DNA of 64,000 nucleotides from Streptomyces albipurpureus (GTDB taxonomy: Bacteria; Actinomycetota; Actinomycetes; Streptomycetales; Streptomycetaceae): NCBI RefSeq assembly GCF_023701525.1, contig NZ_JAMQAW010000008.1, forward strand, positions 334,836-398,835. Reading direction: 5' to 3'. The notes below the pieces were generated by a model that saw nothing but the letters and a program-made list of their open reading frames with translations, ran no database searches and was not told the DNA's origin. The position numbers and the translations under genes were made by a program. This document shows, in pieces, positions 44,601 to 50,600 of the stretch; position 1 is the first letter of the stretch; the number at the start of each line of letters is the position of its first letter.

Positions 44601-47600
44601 GCGGTCGGCTGCTGGGCGGATGCACGGCAGCTCGCTGCGTGCTCGTAGCAGACGCGCACTAACCGGTCGAGGGCCTTCTTGTCGTCTGTGTGCCGGTAGC
44701 CCCCTTCGCTCAGGCTCATCACCAGCGCGTACGTGGTGTGTGCCAGCTTTGTGGTCCGGCGGGTGATGTCGTCGAGTGTTTCGTCGTCCACGGTCGCCCA
44801 TTCGGCGGAGTGGAGGGCGTGGCCTACCTCGTCCAGCGCAGCTCGTGCAGACGACGATGTGCCGTCCGCCCCACCATCTCGTCCCGTACGTTCCGTCAGG
44901 TAGTGGCCTGTCTGAGTCTCCATCCACGCGCCCCACGCGGACGCTACTTGGGCGGCACCGTCGATGTACTGCTCACTGTCCTGGAAGGGGCGGGCGTGCA
45001 CTGCGGCCAGGTCCGGTGCGGCGAGTGTTCGGTGATGCTCGTAGGCTTGCCGGGCGACCTCGCGCAGCACACTGCGGCTGACCCCTTCCGCGGCTTCTTC
45101 GGCGGCGCGAAGCGCGTGGGTGACGGCCTGCATCCAGTCGGGCAGGGCCGATCCGATGGCGGTGTCCGGTGCCTGGCGCAGTTGCCACATCGCGCCCCGC
45201 AGTTGGTCGCTGGCCTCCCCTCCCGCGCTGCTGTAGACCTGCGGCCAGCGGTCATAGGTCTCGAAGACCCGCGACCGGGCGAAGGCGAGGTGGCTGCTGT
45301 CTGAGTAGGCGGAGGGCCGCTCCTTCAGCGGATCTGTGCGGGCTAGGACCGCCCATGAATCGGGGTCCAGCCTGTCGAGGAGCATGTCGAACAGATCGCG
45401 GCTGTTGGCGTGCATGCGTCCGAGATGTCGCTCAGTGCGCTGGGCGAGCGCTGCGGCCTGTGCTGCGAGCTCGCCGTCCGTGGCCTCGGCGAGTGCCGTC
45501 GCGCTGGCCGCTAGTCGGTCGTAGAGCGCGAATGTCTCCCCTGGGGTGATCTGTTCGCTATCTGTCAAGGCCGTGCTGGCGCTGAGTACTTCCGTGATTT
45601 GGTCGGTGCTCTCGTCATCCCGAGTTTGGAGGATCGCCTGTACTTGAAGGATCGCCCCCTGAATCAGCTCCCGGCCGGCTACCAGTTCTCCGCTGTCGCC
45701 GTATGCACCGAGGAGGATGGCCAGGCTCCTCGCCCGAGGGATGGCGGTCCCCTCTATCTCGGATGCGGACGGGGACATGTCAGAGACTGTGCTTGTCTCC
45801 CGCAGAGTGTGGTCAACCGAGGTCTGCTCTGTAGGAATGTGCGACGGGAAATCCACGCTGTCGTCGCGGGGGATGACAGAGATCTCGAAGCGGGTGCCGT
45901 TGACTGTGGACAGAGTCAGCCCGAGTTGTGACTCCTCGATGTTGTCCCCTTCTGCGGCAAGTTGCGCGATCCGCGCCGCCAGGTCGGCTCCGGTCCTTGG
46001 CTCCGAGCGCCTGCCGTCAGGTCCTGTGACGGTGTACATCTCCCCGGGAGATAAGGCGGGGACCCTCTCCGGAACTTCCGGATCGGCGGGGGTAATGGGC
46101 TCACTCGTGGCTGCCCACTGCTGGATCAGGTCGGCACTCTCGACGGTATCCCGGTAGCGCTCCGCGTGATTGCGTACGGCACGGTACATAGTCCATGTAC
46201 TGCTGACGATCTTGCTAGCGCGCTGCTCCCGGTCCCACTGGTCAGCCACCTCACGGACCGCGTCAGCGAACTCCTCGAAGAGGGCGGCGTCGGGGAAGTC
46301 ATCAAACCCCAGCAAGCGACTTCGACGGGTCTCCACACTCGATGCGAACGCCCTCTCCGCAGCCGTCACGAGGGCTCGCTCCGCAAGGACGCCCTCTCCA
46401 AGGTTCCGAGCGCGCCGTTCCTCCCAATCCGAATACTCGGCCTGGACGGCGCGTTCGGTCAGCCAGAACTCCTCACGGTCGGCATACGGTGTCGCGGGCT
46501 GTCGCTGTCTGGTGTTGTTAGCCGTCCGGCTGGCGAGCAGGTTCGTGATGAGTTTGTAAGTCAGGTCCGCGACGCGACTAAGGGCGTCGACGTCGAGCCG
46601 ATCCTCCTCCAACGAGGACTCGGCGAAGCTCTCCGCGAGCGCTCTGGACTGGGCGATCACGTTTCCATAGCGGCGAGTGAGCTCCTCCATTTCATCGCCG
46701 CGGTACCTGAGGGCGTGGAAGTACGCCTCATGAAGTGCGGCAACCGGATTCGCCTCGGCGCCGTCAACCCGGTGCAGTCCTCTCAGCTCGTCCTCTAGCT
46801 GAGACCGTGCGGTGCGGGTGAGGCCCCATACCCGGTAGGCAGACTGCGCGCGATCCGCCAACTCGGCGAAGACCTCGGCATCGGTGATCGGAGGGTCCGG
46901 AAGGATGGAGAAGTCGGGTAGCGCGTCGTCAGGTACGAACACCACCTCGCGTCCTTCGAGTGGGAGGGCGAGGGACGCACCCCTATCCGGGTTACTGGGT
47001 GCGCTGCCCGTTGCAGTTCCGGCCCACTGTCCGCCCTCAAAGACAACGGCAGTACCGCCCAACTCTCGTGCCATAAAGGCAGCGTCGTGCAGGGCCATGT
47101 CCTGCGAGGACATACCGTCTTCGAAGTCCTCCGCCTCCGGGGTCACCCCGTTGGCGATCTGGTCGATAGCGCGAGCCTTGCGCTCTTCGCCTTCCTGGAT
47201 CCAAGCGGCCATTGTGTCCAGATGAGTCGCGGCCGTGGTGATGAGACTGTGAGTCAAAGCGCGCGCCCCTTCGTGGTGAGGGTCACCCTCCTTGGTCTCC
47301 AGGATGTCGAGGTAGCTGGTCGCGGCGTCCGCCAGCTCCTGGGCTTGGCGCAGTACAGAGCCGTCCGCGGCACCCCCGGAGAGGGCGAGTGTCCGCTGCC
47401 GTTTCACCTCCTCCACCAGAACCGCACCGGTCTCGTGGACGCGGCGCCTCTGGGCGCTCTCGGGGGAGTCTTCCGCAGCGCCTGCTTCTTTGCGCCATGC
47501 AGCGAAGGGGGCACCGGAGTCCCACTCCTGGAACGCGGTGATGATCTCCAAGACGGAAGGAATGCCAGGCCAGGCGGCAGGGCTGCTGGCGGAGTCCTCA

Positions 47601-50600
47601 ACGTCGGAGTCTTCGTCGTGGAGGGCTGATCCGCTGGCCTGGGATTCGATCTCGGCTTCGAGCTGGGCCTGCTCCGCACGGGCACGGCGGAGCTTGTCCA
47701 TCTTGGAGAAGGGGTGGTCGACCAGCTTCCGTGCTCGGTCGATCTCCTGGCTCAGCTCGGCCACGACGGCGACCATCGTGCTGTGGAGTCCGGGGAGCTT
47801 CTCCGCTTGGTTCTCCAGGCGGGTCACGAGGCCGAGCGGCGGCTTACCGTCGCTGACAATGGCAGCAACGTCGTCGACTGTGAAGCTCGCCTGGGGTATG
47901 TCGCGCAGGCCACGGATGCTGAAATCGAGGGAGTCGTGGAAGCTGTTGATCCGGGCCTCGAACCGCTGGCCGCCGAGTGTCGCGACGTGCTGCCAACCGC
48001 TGGCCTCGCCGCGCATCTGGCGGTGGATCAGGGCTAGCTCGGTCCGGAGAGCGATGGCGGCCTGCTGCCGTCTAGTGATGATGTTCCCGTTGGGCAGTTC
48101 CATGCGGAACGCCTCGCCCTTAGTCTCCGTGCGGACCTGGACGGCCTTCTGCACGAGGTCGGCTCGACTCTGTGCTTCCGAGAGGGTTTGGTCTCCGGTG
48201 TCCACCACATTCCGCAGATGGGTCTGTGTGCGCTTCCAGTTCTTGAAGGCAGCATCCAGCTGGCGCACTTCTTCATCCGCCTGCATCTTCTTCAGGAGAA
48301 CTGGGTTGCCGGTGGCGATGGCCTTGATCTCGCCAAATTCTAGGTAGTCCTTGCCCAAGTCGCCGTCGAGTGCCTGCTCTTGCTCCTCAATCTCCCGGCC
48401 GGTCCGAACCTGGTCGATGAACTTGGCTTTCCTTTCTACTGTTTGCCACATGAAGCTGTCGAAGCTGCCGGCCTTCACCCAGCGAAAAATCCGGACTGGG
48501 ATGCCTTTGTGGAAGTGCTGGTTGTACTGCCGGACGATTCGACCTTCGCGCTGCGTCACATCGCTTGGTCGCCACGGGCAATCCACGTGATGGAGGGCGA
48601 TAGCGCGATCCTGGGCATTGACGCCGACACCCATGGTCTCGGTGCTGCCGATAAGGACGGCGTACCTACCTCGTCGGCTCGCCGACCACAGAGATTCCTT
48701 CTCCTCTGCGGACTTCGCGTCCTGTGCGTATCCGATGAGCTCGGCTGGCATTCCGCGTTCGATGAGCTTGTCCCGCATGTAATCGTATGCGATGAACCGG
48801 CCCTTCTTTCGGGCATTGTCGGAGGGGGTTCCGCGGTCCGCGAAGACGAGCTGCAAGGCCCCTGTCTCGTCGCTGGGATTACCCTCCCTATCGGTGTAGG
48901 TCTCGTCCTTGTATTGGAGCCAAATCTCGAAGACCTTGTCCACGATGGCGTCGAGTTTGCCCGGCCCGTCCGGTGCGATCCCGACCATGCGAAGATCCAT
49001 GGCCGCCTTGCGGCCGTCGTTGGCGATACTGAGCAGGTTGTCTACAGTCGGGTCCACCATGCGGGTCCGCACGAGGTCGGCCCGGTCTGCGATATCCGCC
49101 ATGTAGAGACGGTCCTGCTCCGTCGCCGGCACGACGATGGTGTCGCTGACATGCTTGGGCACCGGTAGCTGAATGTCGTGCTTGGTCTTGACATCGGCCA
49201 TCGACTTCCACATGGGGTGGAATTGCTTCGCGTTGCGGAACGCGCCGATACGTTCCTTCATGCGGGGAGTTCCCTCGGGAGATATCTCCGGCGCTACGAC
49301 CTCTCGAAGGAACTGGGCCTGGAACGACGAGAAGGCTGAAATCTCGGCGGCTTCCAGAAGGTCGGGACGGAAGTAGTCCAGCATCACGTACGCCTGGGGC
49401 ATCGCATTTGGGAAGGGAGTTCCAGTGGAACCCAGACCAACCTTGGGGCCGTACGCCTTGGCGGCAAGGCGAAGTTTGACCTTGAGCCCCTTGGCTTGCG
49501 CCGAGACTGGGAGGGATATTTCAGTGTTGTTTGCGCCGACTTCGCCATTGGCGTAGTCCTGGACCTCGTCGACCGCGATGAAGTCGATTCCGGTCTGTTC
49601 CCAGGAAATGCCAGCGATGGTTTCCTTGACCAGATTCTTCTCGGCACGCTGAGTGTGGCGTTTGAGATCCCCTTGCAGGGACTTCACTGTTTCCCGCGAT
49701 GACCGATCCAGGCGCTGTCCCGCGCTCATGGCAGCGACGGTGTCTAGGGCGTCCGCGATAAGGGGGGCATCGCCGGGGTTGAGTAACGGGGAGAGCGCTT
49801 GATTGTCTCCCGTCAGCGCCTTGTGAATGCGTGCGCGGTGTTCTGCCGTCTGGTCCGCCACGAATTGAGCTTGCCCGCGCCCTGAAACAGGAATGCGGTT
49901 GAACAGGCTCTGAGGGAGAATGACAGCATCCCAGTCACCGTTGGCGATCTGTGCAATATACGATGCCGCTGTCTCTCTTGTGAACTCGCTGCTGTCGATC
50001 GCGAGGACGCGGGCCTGGGGGTAGGCTTTGAGGAAATCGTTTCGGAAGTCGTTGACGGTGGCGTTCTTGACTACGACACATGGCTTTCTCACCGTGCCGA
50101 GTCGTTTCATTTCCATCAGCGTCATGGCAATGGTGAGGGTTTTGCCGAATCCGACCTCGTAGTCGAAGAAGCTTCCCCCGGGCTCACTCAGAGCGCGCGC
50201 GACGCCGGCGCGCTGGTGCGGGCGCGGCGTGATCTCGTCGCTCAACCCGGGGAAGGTCAGGTGGGAGCCGTCGCCCTGGTAGGGGACGTAGGAGTTGTGC
50301 AGCCTGTTGTAAGTGGTAAGAACGTCCTTGGTACGCGCAGGGTCCTGCCAGAGCCAGTCGGCCAGTAGCCGGTTCAACTCGTCGGTCTTGGCGATGACCT
50401 GTTCGGTCTGCTCCGCCGCCCACCGCTTGCCGTCCTGGATTTCCTCCGGCGTTGCGTCCTTGTCCAGCTTGGGCGGATGCACCACAAGGGAGGAACGGCG
50501 CAGCAGCCTCTGAGCCAGGTCCACCGCGTTGCGTCGGGCTGTTCCGTATATCTTGGTCGCCACCCGGGACTTCCGGACCGATGAGGATGCCTCGACGTTC

